Made by a program: the position numbers and the translations under genes
NCBI GenBank assembly: GCA_033026295.1
Contig: CM065186.1
Span: 20,223,172 to 20,287,171 of the forward strand
Reading direction: 5' to 3'
Length of the DNA stretch: 64,000 bases
DNA from: Channa striata
Taxonomy: Eukaryota > Chordata > Actinopteri > Anabantiformes > Channidae
Part shown: in pieces, positions 11,655 through 23,346 of the stretch
How the letters are laid out: each line of letters starts with the position of its first letter
How positions within the stretch are numbered: position 1 is the stretch's first letter
Notes under the pieces: generated by a model
What the model was told of the DNA's origin: nothing
Seen by the model: only the letters and a program-made list of their open reading frames with translations
Database searches by the model: none

Positions 11655-14311
11655 TCACATGCCAATGCCAAGCTCCTCAATTTTCCAGCCACTGGAGTTC
11701 TTTCCAAATTTGTATACAAGCCTTCGGCCATCAACTCTCTCCAGGATCTCCCTCTTATAGTAATACCTTAGAGTGGAGAAAGGTCAATTAATCCAACATG
11801 CTGCACTTGACTAATTTTAGATGCTTAGAAAAAAGGAATGAATAAATAAATAAGTAAATGTTGAATTATTTTCAATTCAGACAGATACAATTCAAGCTAC
11901 TTCAGTTGTTTAATCATTTGCTGGATGAACTCACCTCATGGCACGGCTGAGTTTCTCATATGTCATGCTGCTGTTCTTTTTTTTCTGGCCCCACATCTGA
12001 GCCACAGCCTCAGACTTGAGGAACTTAAAAACACCCTCACGTCTGTCCTCCCACTTCATCAGGCCCTGGTTCCTTTCTGGATGGATCAGAATGTCCCTTA
12101 TGAACTCCCACAGATGAGTGCCACGTGGTGCTGCATGCAAATAGGGAGGTACAATGAGCTAATTGTGCATGGATTTAGAAGCATAAGCAAACAAGTCAAA
12201 CAAATATGCATCTACAGCTTGATAAAGATGCAAAATGAATGCAAAGTAGAAATAGTTCAGCTGTTCAGTTACAGACACCTTTTCAGCAAGTGTTTAATAT
12301 TTTAGTTTATATTATAGCTATCCAAACTATATAGTATGCTAATATTTCTCACCATGTTTGTTTTTCTTGGGATTGTCATAAATGTTGCTGCTGTGCTCTC
12401 GGCTGAGCTTAGGAGGTCGCCCCCGTGGTCGTTTCAGTCGAGACTCTCCTTTCTCCATTTTTATGTGAGCTGCCAGCACAACAGTTAATTATTTGATTGA
12501 ATATTTGCTGCTATTGCTCACAGACTTTGTAAAATATATTGCATACTGCACTTTTTTGCTTACTTGAAATCAGAGGGTAGGAAAACTCTGGGTCTGATTC
12601 TCCACTGCCAGACTCTGGTGAGCCAAGGTTTGAAAAGCCAAACATGCCACCTGAACAAATGAAAGGCAATATTTTGAAGCTGAGAAAGAGTTAAAGGAGA
12701 TGGTACTACTGTGCAGAAAGAAGATGAAATACTGACTGTTTGAGGAAGAGCTGTACTCACTGTCAGACTGATTATCTGACAGGTACTCAGTTTCTCCTAG
12801 AGGCTCCATTGTTAAACTGGTCAGATCATAATCACTCCTGTACTCAAAATCCCTCTGGCTCACAGCTTCTTCAGCTGTTGGTAGAAAACAGTAGAATTAG
12901 CCCCTTATCATTTCACACTGCTATGTCACATCCCTGTACGATATGTACCTTGTCCAATTCTAATGGTGCTGAGCAAAGGGAAGTTTAGGTTGTCTAAGAA
13001 GTTGTCCAGGAGTTGACAGGTCTCGTTCAGCTCTGGTCCGGACATAATCTGTATATCTAAGAAAACAGCAATTTTCAGTTAGAATAAAACATAACTAGGC
13101 ATGCAATTACAATGCAGGATCTGTGAACACAGGCCAAATCTGTCATTATTTCATCGTAATATGCTATTTTGTATTATTATGTGTTGAGTAAACTTTGAAA
13201 CAATCTAAACTAACTTGGTTATTAAAATGTTTAGACTGCCAAATAACACAAACTATATGAATATACTGTACTGCTATACTGTACTTTCAAGATCGGTCAG
13301 TAATGCCAGATGTCAAACTTGATTTTACCAGATTTTGTTTTGTATTCCTGCAGGCTGTTATGTAGGTGTGGCCCAAGCAGTGGTCCAAATACCCCAGTCA
13401 TTTGGTCCTGGTTCATCTGACAAAGCGTGGGGCCATCCATGGTGCAGTAGGCCAGGCTCAGGGTGTTTGCATCAAATTTTGTGCTCTCTACATTATCACT
13501 GATCCATTCCAAAACATTGTCTTCTGTCCAGCAATGAGGACTGATCTGCCCGTACCACTGACCTGATGACAGAGTAAAATAAAGAAGTGTTATTCAAGGC
13601 CTGTATGCAGGGCGCACGGAAAGACCTATAAACAGTGACTAGTCCGCCCTTAGTTTGGCGTGATATAAATGTCAGTGATAGTAATTTAATTTATTTCTAT
13701 CTCTTCAAATCTTCACTAACAATGTGTCACCATTTGTTCCTTACATCGCCAGGTCACAGTTCTGCCACACGGGTCTACCTGCTTAGCTATGTGTGACTTG
13801 GACTACTGCCAAGGCTGCATCATTGCCCTCTCTGGATTTTTGTGTCTAAGGTCAGACAAACAAAGCCTAAACTGTTTCAGCTATGAGGTTCCAGCATTCC
13901 TCTGTTTGATGATTATGCTGAGTTAAACATTGGCTGACTCGTAAATGACTAAGCCAACAGCATGTAAAGGAGGTTAAAGCAAAGTTCTTTGAGCCATCAC
14001 ACCATGGCTGACATGTACATGTAAAAAAAATCTTAACTGTACGAGTACTGTACAGCAACAACTACCCATGAAACCTACATTATATTGGCCAAGGTTTCAC
14101 AGCTTAGGGATCAATTTATTTAAATTCATAAAATTATTTAGAAATGTTTTTCCTTACTACTGATGTTCGAGGTGTAGGCTGGATTGCTGATCTGGTGTGA
14201 ACTGATACTGGGTATCACACTTGACTGCTGCTGCATGACTTCAGGAGTGCTGGTCGGATACATGGTGAGGTTGGCGTTAGTCAGGACACTGCTGAGGCAC
14301 GGTGATGACAT
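11655..14311 (-). CDS. elf3: ETS transcription factor ELF3 (ESE-1)
   Basis: Epithelium-specific nuclear ETS factor binding GGAA sites. Eight coding exons, read leftward: 14311-14158, 13562-13329, 13056-12949, 12874-12761, 12650-12564, 12469-12353, 12130-11935 and 11766-11655. They join in frame to 373 residues; human ELF3 is 371. The Pointed/SAM domain lies at about residues 54-130 (QWYGQISPHCWTEDN at its start). An AT-hook (KRPRGRPPK) is at about 245-253, directly before the ETS domain at about 272-360 (GTHLWEFIRDILIHP, MTYEKLSRAMRYYYKREIL). The ETS domain is nearly identical to the recalled human one, and the AT-hook separates ELF3 from other ETS proteins. All but the last intron are phase 1. 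The start is the first ATG of exon 2, since the 5' exon has none. The acidic serine-rich middle is less conserved. No break is seen. Confidence 0.95.
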
Positions 14312-14506
14312 GGAGAAACTGAGAAATACAGAACACATTTACTTACCTATTAGTTAGAAAACAAATACATGTTTCTTCTATTTCAAACACAGTACATAAA
14401 ATAAACTGTGTGGTTCTTGTCTATAGTTATAATAATTAGCAAAATAAGTACAATTTTACTCCATTAATGTATTGTCAAAAATGAATAGTTAACTGATGGG
14501 TTTTAC

Positions 14507-14596
14507 CTGAGCAGAAGCCACAATGATACAATAGAATGATGCTGCAAGTGAATCCAACGTGCCAGTATCTGTGCTATCTAAAGGCAGCTTTACACT
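14507..14596 (-). other. elf3: Non-coding first exon of elf3 (predicted)
   Basis: On the minus strand a donor ctcag|gtaaaa follows position 14,507, and an acceptor tttctcag precedes coding exon 2 at 14,318. The exon lacks an ATG. Its 5' edge is set about 25-30 bases downstream of the TATA box and is approximate. Confidence 0.6.
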
Positions 14597-14620
14597 TTCG
14601 GTTCTGTTTAACCACCTGAG

Positions 14621-14627
14621 TTTTATA
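14621..14627 (-). promoter_or_regulatory. elf3: elf3 TATA box
   Basis: TATAAAA on the minus strand, about 110 bases upstream of the predicted first donor. A second TATA-like word (TTTATAGG) lies just upstream. Confidence 0.6.
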
Positions 14628-14666
14628 CTCCTATAAAGGAGTGGTGCAAGGACTCAGGTGAGTTCA

Positions 14667-14676
14667 GGGGAATTCC
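14667..14676. promoter_or_regulatory. NF-kB consensus in elf3 promoter
   Basis: GGGGAATTCC matches the kB consensus GGGRNWYYCC at every position and sits about 40 bases upstream of the TATA box. Mammalian ELF3 is known to be induced by inflammatory cytokines through NF-kB, so the placement is functionally plausible. Binding is inferred. Confidence 0.55.
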
Positions 14677-14699
14677 ACCTGAAACTGGCCACACCCCCT

Positions 14700-15975
14700 T
14701 CCCTCCCTCCTCCACTTTCCTGAGAACTTGATCAACAAAACAAACCTGTTCTGCTATTTTTGCTAAGCTTTTTTGGTTGTATTTTTACTTATACTGTCTG
14801 TGTTAGCTTTGTCTTACAGCAGTACTGTATGTTTTACACAGTAGGTGTGTTTATACAATAGTTATATTTGGTTTTGGAAATGTATATATATATATATAAT
14901 ATATAAAAATAGTGTTATAAAAGCTATGACATATTATTTGTAATTTTTAAACCCCTTTCTTATTTTTCTCGTATTGTCAGAAATTAAATCAAAGTAACAT
15001 TTTAAAATGTTTATTGTACAGTGTAACTGCTGTAAACTGACACTACCAAATGGTCATGACAGCCACCTTTCAGAGAGGGTGGTGTAGCTGTGGATGAGAC
15101 GTTTGTGGAAAGTCAACCTTTCTAAAAATAGCTATATAAAGTGTGACAACACCAAACAGCTAACAATATGGACGGATTTTATCAGTCAACGGCCACGTGA
15201 TAAAACACTTTATCAAGACTTTTTTAACCCCCTTTGCTCAATTATCTAATATCTAACCGGCATGTGCTGTGTGTATTACTCTTTGTATAAAATTGTGTAT
15301 ATAACACTAAAATATTATAAATATTTTAATATCACCACCAAATTCTGAATCTGTATCTTTGTAAACTTTAGCATATACAAAAAAATATTTTGTGTCTGTA
15401 CTGATCAAAACCTCCATCTCCCAAGACAAAAAAAAACCCTTTTTGTTTACTGAATGAAATCACCATGTGTGTTTAGTGCTAGTGTTAAGCTTGACACTGT
15501 GACTCACACAGTTTCTAATTTACTTTATCAGTATCTTTGCTAAGCTTAGTTGGCCAGAACAAACCCAGCAGGACAGCAGCAGTGTGCTGGGTAAATAACC
15601 ATCACACTGCCCTCTGCTGATTTCAGGTCACCAAACTATCAGCACATAAGCAGATGAAGACACGCAAATGGCATGTTTGTATGATAGTATAATTCATAGT
15701 TTTTCTTTTCTTTCCTCTCCTTCCTTTATTTGCTGCTACCCCTTCCCTCCCTCGCCGTCCTTCTTTCTCTCTCTCACTGAGGTGGTAAAACTCACACACA
15801 ACAGAAGTATTAACACACGCACACACACACTTGTACATCTACACCTGTGAGGACATTCATTAACATAAAAAAATCCCTAGCTCCTCCCCCTAACCATCAC
15901 AACTGACTGCCGTAATGAAACAAAATTTGTCCAGGCGAACACTGTATACACAACCATATATGTGCACTATTGTGT
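14700..15975. other. Spacer with MEF2-like and TATA-like words and microsatellites
   Basis: A (ta)n tract lies near 14,884-14,900. CTAAAAATAG (15,122-15,131), a perfect MEF2 consensus, is followed at once by TATATAAA (15,133-15,140) on the plus strand. A pyrimidine tract at about 15,700-15,780 and (ca)n near 15,811-15,830 follow. No exon downstream of the TATA-like word is recognised. Confidence 0.4.
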
Positions 15976-15978
15976 ATG

Positions 15979-16466
15979 CTATCAAGCTCCTCTCCTGTGG
16001 AACCAGCTCCCTGTCCAGATTCGGGAACCAGACACCCTCTCTACTTTTAAGACTAGGCTCAAAACCTTATAGCTGGTTCTAGTCCTGCTGCTATAGGCTC
16101 AGACTGAGACACTTTCCTCTTCTGAGCCCACATTTATTTGTCACCACTGTAAGACATTGACTCTGTGTCTTATTTCTCCTGCAGTTGTCTTTCTCCCTCT
16201 CTGTCCCTTTCTGCTGGTATCCCCAGCTTTTGAACCTGCCCAATTTTGTTGTTGCCCTTTATTTTCCACTCAGCCCAACCGGTCAAGACAGATGGCCGCC
16301 CACTCTGAGCCAGGTTCCGCTTTTGGTTTCTTCCGTTAAAGGGAGTTTGTCCTCTGCAGTTTTCTATGGATAGCTCAAGGAGTATATGCTGAGTTTTCTC
16401 TACATATCATTATAGTCTTGACTTTATTATGTGCTTTGAGATGACTTTATTTGAAAGTAAAATTGA
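15979..16466 (+). mobile_element. L2-type LINE 3' end
   Basis: The last codons of ORF2 (LWNQLPVQIRE, DTLS.FKTRLKTL) are followed by the family tail: actgagacactttcctcttc, gtcaccactgtaagacatt, ggccgcccactctgagcc, gttaaagggagtttgtcctct and tctacatatcattatagtc. The same tail occurs at 59,200-59,835 and, inverted, at 17,318-17,645, 34,975-35,147 and 61,250-61,670. 5'-truncated and dead. Confidence 0.85.
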
Positions 16467-16597
16467 ATCAGTACAGAGAGGATGATGATGTGTTTATATG
16501 CAGATTTTTCTTTCTTGACACGTTTTAACTTGTAGCAGCACACACTATTTAATTTCTACATTGTATGTATGCATTAATATGTCAATACTAATTTACA

Positions 16598-16760
16598 TTT
16601 AGCATCCAGAGCAACTTACAGAGCAATTTGGTACAGACACACACCAACTTGGGGTTCAGTGTCTTACCCAAGGACCCCACACACAGCAAGGAGGGACTGG
16701 GGACTGAACCACTGACCCTGTGGTCTAGCACATGATTTTCCTTATAATCCCATCTAGTGT
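16598..16760 (-). repeat. SINE-like repeat with atttagcatccagagca tail
   Basis: On the minus strand, a B-box-like gtggttcagtccccag leads into gtaagacactgaacccca and ends in gttgctctggatgctaaatg, the common tail of teleost SINE/LINE pairs. A related tail lies at 56,920-56,985. Confidence 0.6.
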
Positions 16761-16974
16761 TTGACTTTTGAATGTGTTTCAAAAACAACTGGCAAACCTC
16801 CATGCTTTGTCCTAAATTTCACAACATCACTCACACCCTATTTCCGTAGCTAGCATGGAATGCAGCTCTGTTGGTTTTTGTTCTGACAAAGCACCAGCTT
16901 TCCTCCTTGAAAATAACTAGCAAATTACAAAATCACTAATTATCCATGCTCATTTTTATTCACCTTTCATTATT

Positions 16975-17110
16975 ATTGCCCTGGTTGGTTTGGGATACAG
17001 AAGGCAGTGGGTTGGAATCCCGCCCGACCAGGTGTGGCCCACCCAGCCACCAGGGGCAACCCTTTTGCCAGACCCAAGCCTGGATTAAAATCTTGCCCTC
17101 TTGCTAAATG
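16975..17110. repeat. Interspersed GC-richer repeat
   Basis: The block gcagtgggttggaatcccgc ... ccacccagccaccaggggca stands out from AT-rich surroundings and resembles a dispersed fish repeat; class not assigned. Confidence 0.4.
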
Positions 17111-17317
17111 GTGGGAATTTCCATATATACTGTTTGTGTTCATTTAAAAGGTTTCAAGAGCAATGTGTTTTCATAAAATAAAATGTATATCTCATTTAGG
17201 AAGAATTGAGCCACTAACCGTGGTGTTCGTGGTCAAGTGCCTTACAAAATTGTGGCTTTTTAGCTTTCTTTTTCAATTCAGTTAAACTAAACTTAAATAA
17301 TGTCAATGCACAACAAA

Positions 17318-17645
17318 GTCATCTCATGGAACGCTACAAAATAAAGTCAATAAAGACTATAAGAAATTTAGAGAAAACCCAAGAAATCACCCCTTAAGCA
17401 AGGCCTTTGTAACCGTGGAGAGGAAAAAAACCTTAACGGAAGTAAACGTCAGCAGAAGCATGCTCAGAATGTCATCTGCCATCTGCCGTGACTGGTTGGG
17501 GTGAGTGGAAAGTGGAGGGAGAAAAACAACAAGAAGCAACACCGAAACATTCAGCTGATAGGTAGGAGCAGTACATGCACACTGGAAAAACACGGCTCCG
17601 AGGCCGGGGACACCTGAAGAAAGATTTACAGAGAGACAGAGAGAG
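17318..17645 (-). mobile_element. L2-type LINE 3' end, inverted
   Basis: Reverse-complement copy of the tail described at 15,979-16,466: ccggggacacctgaag, ggtgagtggaaagtggaggg, catctgccgtgactggttgg and aaagtcaataaagactataa are all present in order. Confidence 0.8.
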
Positions 17646-17649
17646 AAGC

Positions 17650-18385
17650 ACTAAAGTGTATGAGATATGACTCATGCACTAAATGTATCATATTTTCAAC
17701 TACTTAAAGTCAATAAAATTCCATAATGGATCTAAAATGAGAGCAATTAGAACATTTACTTTTGAATTAAAAGGCATATGTTGATATATGTTTGACTTTT
17801 GTTGTTCATTTAAACTGATGTCACATGAATAAAGCATTTCAGGTTAAGGAGCACATTTTAAATGGTGCATTAGCATGTATGTAGACCTACAAGGACATCT
17901 ACTGGAGAAACAGTATAATATGACTATTCAGTTGATGGTTGATGATAGTAAATAAAACAAAGAAATATACAGCCATATAAATGCATTCAACTGAATACAG
18001 AGCAATCGTCAAATCAGTCCATTGAAATGCTGTTTCTAAGCAGCGGAGGAAAACAGGGATGTCAGTGTTTTGTGTGTTGCCTAGCGACTGACTCCAGGGC
18101 ACCTTGCATTCACTGTGTTGTCGAAATAACTGTGGATAGGAAACCTCCTCAAGATGAAAAAATATATATTTTTACATTAAACATTTATGAACGTATAATG
18201 AGATGTTTTTGCAGCCATAGGCATTGAAAATTAAGATGCATGGTAAATAAACATTGTACTTGTATTTGAGCATTGTTTTTTGTTTTGTGCACAAAGACAC
18301 TCTTTCAAGTAAACCCTTGATCTACATATGCATTTGTAGATCTCATCCAGTGGATACAAATCACACACACAAAAATCTTTTTTGT
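17650..18385. other. Spacer, nothing recognised
   Basis: AT-rich sequence with small unrelated open frames only. Confidence 0.5.
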
Positions 18386-18389
18386 TCTG

Positions 18390-18480
18390 TCTTCCTGTGG
18401 GTGAGGATCAAACAAACAACTGTGGGATTGGTTGATGACTGCGCTACCTATTGCGCCACAGTTGTCCTTGACACTGGCCT
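18390..18480 (-). repeat. tRNA-like SINE head
   Basis: On the minus strand a tRNA A-box-like tgtggcgcaataggtagcgc is followed about 30 bases later by a B-box-like gtttgatcctc. It closely parallels the head of the copy at 52,075-52,290. It does not fold into an obvious full tRNA, so it is not called a tRNA gene. Confidence 0.55.
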
Positions 18481-18549
18481 CTACAACCCAGTGTTTATAG
18501 GGAATGACCCAACATCTGTGATAATTCAGCCCCTCACTTCCACTTCCTG

Positions 18550-19090
18550 ACCTGGACTTTTATTTTGTTGCCTTTTTTTTCCCACGTCTTGTTTCCATTC
18601 TGTAGTAACTTTACTAATTTCACCACTAGTCACTCACATGATTTTTTTCACCTGTTTCCCCAGTCCATTTATACCTGCCCATCACCTCAGTTCGGGGTCA
18701 GATTCTTGTCATTGCTCCCAATGGAAACTCGCTGTTTTGGGGATTTCTGGACCCCTGCATTTGCATTACTCTCTAAGCTTATTCATAGTCGGAGGTTTGG
18801 TCTCTGGTTTTGGGTTTTTTGGTCTTTGTGTGTTTTGTTTGGCTTTCCTGTCTGTTCTGTTCCTAATGTGTTCCCTCGACATTTTCGGCTGCCCTGTTTT
18901 CCCCTTCTCTCTCGGGTTTTCCGTCACGTTCCCCTTGGGCTGACTCTGTTACTTTAATTTAGTTATATGTATACATTGTGTTGTTACTTCCCCTTTTTTG
19001 GTTTTTGAAATAAAGTTCAATCTTTTTTTTTTTTAAACTCCCTCCCGTTTGTTGCCTTTTCGGGTCCTCAAATTCACCCACACTTTTGAC
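18550..19090 (+). repeat. Retroelement-tail-like interspersed repeat
   Basis: A T-rich sequence (tcacctgtttccccagtcc, cctgcccatcacctcagt) ends with gaaataaagttcaatc, poly(T) and cctttt.gggtcctc. It has the look of the untranslated 3' part of a LINE. The two overlapping hydrophobic open frames are products of T-richness. Confidence 0.45.
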
Positions 19091-19259
19091 AACATCAGTG
19101 GAAACATCAATCGTTCCCCATAGTGCGATCATTTATACTAATTATAGTAACATTATTTGGATTTAAGGGAGAAATCATAAAAAACCTAGTTCCATTAAAT
19201 AATTTGGGTGATGATGATGACTATGGCTATAGTCATGGAGACTAATTTTAGTTCTCCTT

Positions 19260-19630
19260 TTTCAACTTACCTCTCGACCCTGGCCAGCAGTGTGCCTGCT
19301 GAGTGCTGTGCTCGGACCCGCAGATGCCGGTCTTTGTGCCCTAGTGTCAGCATGAGTGCCAATTCATCTGCCTTCCTTGATAATACCTGCATTTGATGCA
19401 TCTATACTTAGCTTAATAACTTAAGCACTGTGCCAATAAGTTGTGACACCTCACTGGAGACCTGTCATGTGCCAGCCTCCTTTAAGGCCTCGACCATCAT
19501 GCCCGCCCCTAAAAAGCTGAGGATCGCAGGACTCAGGACTCGTATGACGTTTAGTTCAGATACCTGAACAGTTTTACGGGCCAGTGAATTAGGTTTGCAA
19601 CTGCACAGTGTGATCCACCAAGTGTGGCTA
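19260..19630 (+). mobile_element. LINE reverse transcriptase remnant
   Basis: The translation CHVPASFKASTIMPAPKKL near 19,465-19,525 matches the conserved stretch before reverse transcriptase motif 1 in fish LINEs (lp..fK.s.iiPvpKk). Flanking frames are broken and only about 350 bases remain. Confidence 0.6.
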
Positions 19631-20465
19631 TCAAAAAATAAAAAGATAAAAATCAAGATGTAGTAATGTGGAAATCTTTAGTATCAAGTGAAATAGGAAA
19701 GAGAAAAATACAGTGAAAATGTCAGAACAGATTTCGTGGGAGAGTCTTAAAAGTAAACTCGTTTTTAAAAGTCATATTGCACATCTAGGATAAGCACTGG
19801 AATAAGAAATAACAGACCTGGATACTGTGGACAGTGCCTAAAAAATCTACCACAATCACAAACACAAAGTGTTGCTCCCCTTACTGTTTCAATTTGACCA
19901 TGTGAATGGATGATAGGGCCCAGGGAAGAAGTATAGATGGAAAAAAGAAGAGGACCAAGGACATCGATGAAGTCATTGCTACCAGTCACCTTTTCTCAGC
20001 GAGAGAATGCTGCTAAGCACATCTATCTTAAAATTCCTGCACAACAATCAAGGAAAACTGTTTCTGGTTTCTTATTTAGCTCAGATCAACTTAGGAGAGC
20101 ATGAAAACATGATTCTGAGACATTTCATTCAGCCACAGTCAATATCTTTCAAACCCCTTTTATTTATACTAAAACTCGACAAAGGAACCACCCTCACAAA
20201 AACATGATTATGGGAAACATTTGCATACAGGGTAAGAGGTCATCATTCATTTTTCCTTTGAAGGTGTTTGTTTTTAAAAAACCATCTTACCTCACATGCA
20301 GACCGTATGACCCCAGAAGCCACTTTCGCCTACATTCTTTTGGGCCATATAACAACAAAGTGACTAAGGTCATCCTAAGCAGTCCTCGGAATATTTTACC
20401 CTGCGGCTTCCTGTCCTGTGGCATATTTGTGACCCTTTTGATAAGTCTATCAGTTTTCTAATTAT
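19630..20465. other. Spacer, nothing classified
   Basis: One 21-base segment near 19,988-20,008 is an inverted match to the repeat at 20,783. Otherwise no feature recognised. Confidence 0.45.
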
Positions 20466-20900
20466 CTTACCATGTGACTAAATTTAAGGTAAGATAAGGT
20501 AATCTTTTATTGATCCCACGACGGGGAAATTTACATGTTACAGCTCCCAGATATCGGTGATCGGTGCTAACTGAACCCTCAGCATAACAACATTTTCTCA
20601 CTAAGAAAAGACGATTGCGAGCATAACAGGATGCTGAAATTACATGCATTTACTGTGGGTAAAGGAAACCTCTCACTAGCTGATTTCAATACTCTCCTGA
20701 GTTGATTTAGGCTAAATAAGAAGGGAGTCGCAGTTTTATTTGAGTTTGGTGCAGAAATTGTTAAATACAAGCTTGGCTCCAAAACAGCATTTTCTCGCTG
20801 AGAAAAGGCGATTGCGAGCATAAAAGGATGCTTGAATTACATGCATTTACTGACATCAGATGAGGGAATAGATGATAGTTTTCAAGATCGCTGATCAAAT
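20465..20900. repeat. Direct repeat pair with common retroposon border
   Basis: About 70 bases at 20,586-20,655 recur at 20,783-20,852 with few differences (cattttctc.ct.agaaaag.cgattgcgagcata). The left border holds taatcttttattgatccca, a dispersed fish motif also seen inverted near 50,365. Possible foldback element or the two ends of a small element. Confidence 0.55.
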
Positions 20901-22200
20901 TAGCTTAAACCAACCAAAATGTAAGAAATAATAACCTGTTTGAGGAATGGCTGTGCAATGTGGATTTAGGGATATTCAACCATACCAGAGTGTATCTTAA
21001 TAGAATTGGCCAATGAAATGGAATTTCAGATGAATTTAAAGTTAGACATGAGGTTGCATTTGGATTTGAGTCAGTGTTTAACAAACATAATAGTGATTTT
21101 TTTAAATTATATGGAACTCATGGAGATGTTTCTCCCTGCAATTGGTATATTGTTTTTGTTTTGTTGTTCATCTCTGTGGGATTATCCAGGAGTTGGGATG
21201 AAAATAAAATAAAACAAGGTGAACAAAATTGATGTTAATTCAGTGTGAATAATTGAAACAGTGTAAAGATTGTTGAACAGCCAGAGAGAAACCTCTTCAC
21301 AGTTATTTGTTTTCATTTGTTTTAAAGTTTTAAAGTGTCTTTTTCTTTGAATATTCTTATTGACAGGGGTTACATGTTCCTGAACAATATTTTTCCATTT
21401 CTTACATTATTGGAGTTATGGAATCATAGTTGAAGAACTAAGAAAACGATATAGGTAACTGCTCAAATACTGAAGTTTGTTTTCTTTCTTTGACTGCTTG
21501 CATTAATGTATGTTTGATTAATTGATGTTTATATATGCATTCAATTTACACTGCTTGTTCATTCCTATTCATTTATGAGTTTCTACATGCAAGTATTTGG
21601 ATCTTACCCATGGGAATTCTTTCCTGTGTCACATTGGAGTATATTTAAACACACATATGCATAATTTCATTGATAATGGATATAGTGAGATATAGTACAT
21701 ACATTGGGGAGTTTTAAGTACAAAAAAATGTGTTTCCATATCTGATGTTTGGCATCTGAAACTACACACATTTACACATATTGACACAAACATTTACACA
21801 TGGTGACACTGACTCTCAGAGAACCAAGAAGGGTTCAACATGTAATGAGAGAGGTGCAGAGAACTGCTTGTACGATGCTGCTGACCTGCTGAGCTTGTTC
21901 ACACAGCAGGATAGAACGACTGAAGGATGTCAGTGAAGGGTTAAAGAAAAAAGACAGCGGTCTTTGGTCTATACAGAGACAGAGGCCTGTACAGAGGCTG
22001 TCTCTGCTTCCTGCAAATAACTGTGCTGTGTGTGTCAGAGGGAGATGGCTGTGACTGATGGATCATCACGTCAGAGAAGAACACTGCAATGGGAAACAAC
22101 ACAGTGGGACTAAAGTGACACTCTGGTCTCAAGAATGGCCCTCAGATTTTACTCATTCATATCTGCACGATACCTGACGTTACATTTTCAATTTACAACC
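20900..22200. other. AT-rich spacer, nothing recognised
   Basis: No repeat signature or coding sign was found. Confidence 0.5.
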
Positions 22201-22202
22201 TG

Positions 22203-22248
22203 AACTTCCAGTTAGTTTACACACGTGTGTGTAAACTAACTGGAAGTT
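22203..22248. repeat. Perfect 22-bp hairpin with 2-base loop
   Basis: The arm at 22,203-22,224 is the exact reverse complement of 22,227-22,248. It is centred on acacgtgtgt and followed by an extra direct copy of aactggaagtta. It could extrude as a cruciform. Confidence 0.85.
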
Positions 22249-22259
22249 AACTGGAAGTT

Positions 22260-23230
22260 AAACTTGTAAACTTGAATTTGGGGGTTTATCTGATTATACA
22301 CATCTATACAATCATTTAGTTAGATGATCACAATGTGTTTTGGAATGTGTGTTTAAATAGTTAAGTGTAAGTATAAGAGAATAAGGGGGTTAGGAAATCA
22401 ATGAGATGAATGTGACTGTGAGTTAACTTGTGACACTGAGAAACTAAATCTGTAAAAAAGATGAGTTAGAGAGAGTTCTGATTTCAAAACAAGATGCCAA
22501 AAGATATTACTATTTGATTTTGTTAATTTGAGGTTATTCCTCATGGTTTATTAACATGTTCATATTTATTTGTTTTGTGATTTGGGGTAACTGTGTTTGA
22601 ATTTAAGAGGTTCATAGTCTTTGTTGACTATGGCTGGGGGGACTGTAGTGGTTAGAATTAAATGTCTATATTATATAGAGTCATATTACTGTATGTTATG
22701 TTACTTACAGTGTTTTGTTCTATAGTGCTGTAAGCTGTTTCTTTTAACTGAGTGAGGTTTAGGTGTCTAAACAACTTCTGTTAGACTTACTGCAACTAAA
22801 CACAGCATGAAAAGACATTCCCTAATATCCATGTTATATATTAATAATAAATCGCAATTAGAGGCCATGAGGAAATAACAATTTTCTAGAGACCTATAGG
22901 CCTATTTGCTCTTACAATTTAAATGATTATTATTGGAGTTGTAGTTTAAATTCATTAATTTCTACGTTTTTTTATTTTATGTGTTCATTTACACCTGCCT
23001 TAATCTAAGTATTTTTTTTATCCTACATACTGAAGTTGAATTATCTCTTATTCTTCTTTATATTTGTCCATATTAGTGCCTTACATGTGATGAAACATAC
23101 AATTACCAGGATTTAATTACGCTCAACAGGTGGCGGTAACACTCCTCATTGTTCTCGTTACAGTTTAAACGAAGAAGATTCCTACAATTTTTTTAACCAA
23201 CGTTTCCAAGGGAGACTTCCGCTTTGCCTA
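22260..23230. other. Spacer upstream of galk1
   Basis: AT-rich up to about 23,090. The last 150 bases become more GC-rich as the galk1 promoter is approached. No TATA box is seen. Confidence 0.45.
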
Positions 23231-23346
23231 TTGATATGTGATATTACGTAGAGAGGAGCAATAGTTACGTAGTTACGATGCGCATTCGCCCTGTCGGCTG
23301 TTAGTAACGGAAGACTTTTATCCTCCTCAAAACCTGGTGCGGCACA
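23230..23346 (+). promoter_or_regulatory. galk1: galk1 CpG-rich promoter region and 5' UTR
   Basis: CpG density rises sharply here and continues through exon 1, with no TATA box near the start codon, as expected for a housekeeping promoter. The transcription start is not resolved. Confidence 0.5.

Noticed and set aside
18390..18480. tRNA gene on the minus strand
   Set aside because: A- and B-box-like words are present, but the acceptor stem and anticodon arm do not pair convincingly. The sequence recurs as a SINE head at 52,075.
18565..18957. 130-codon hydrophobic frame
   Set aside because: Lies in a T-rich retroelement tail. Overlapping frames look alike, the mark of base composition rather than coding.
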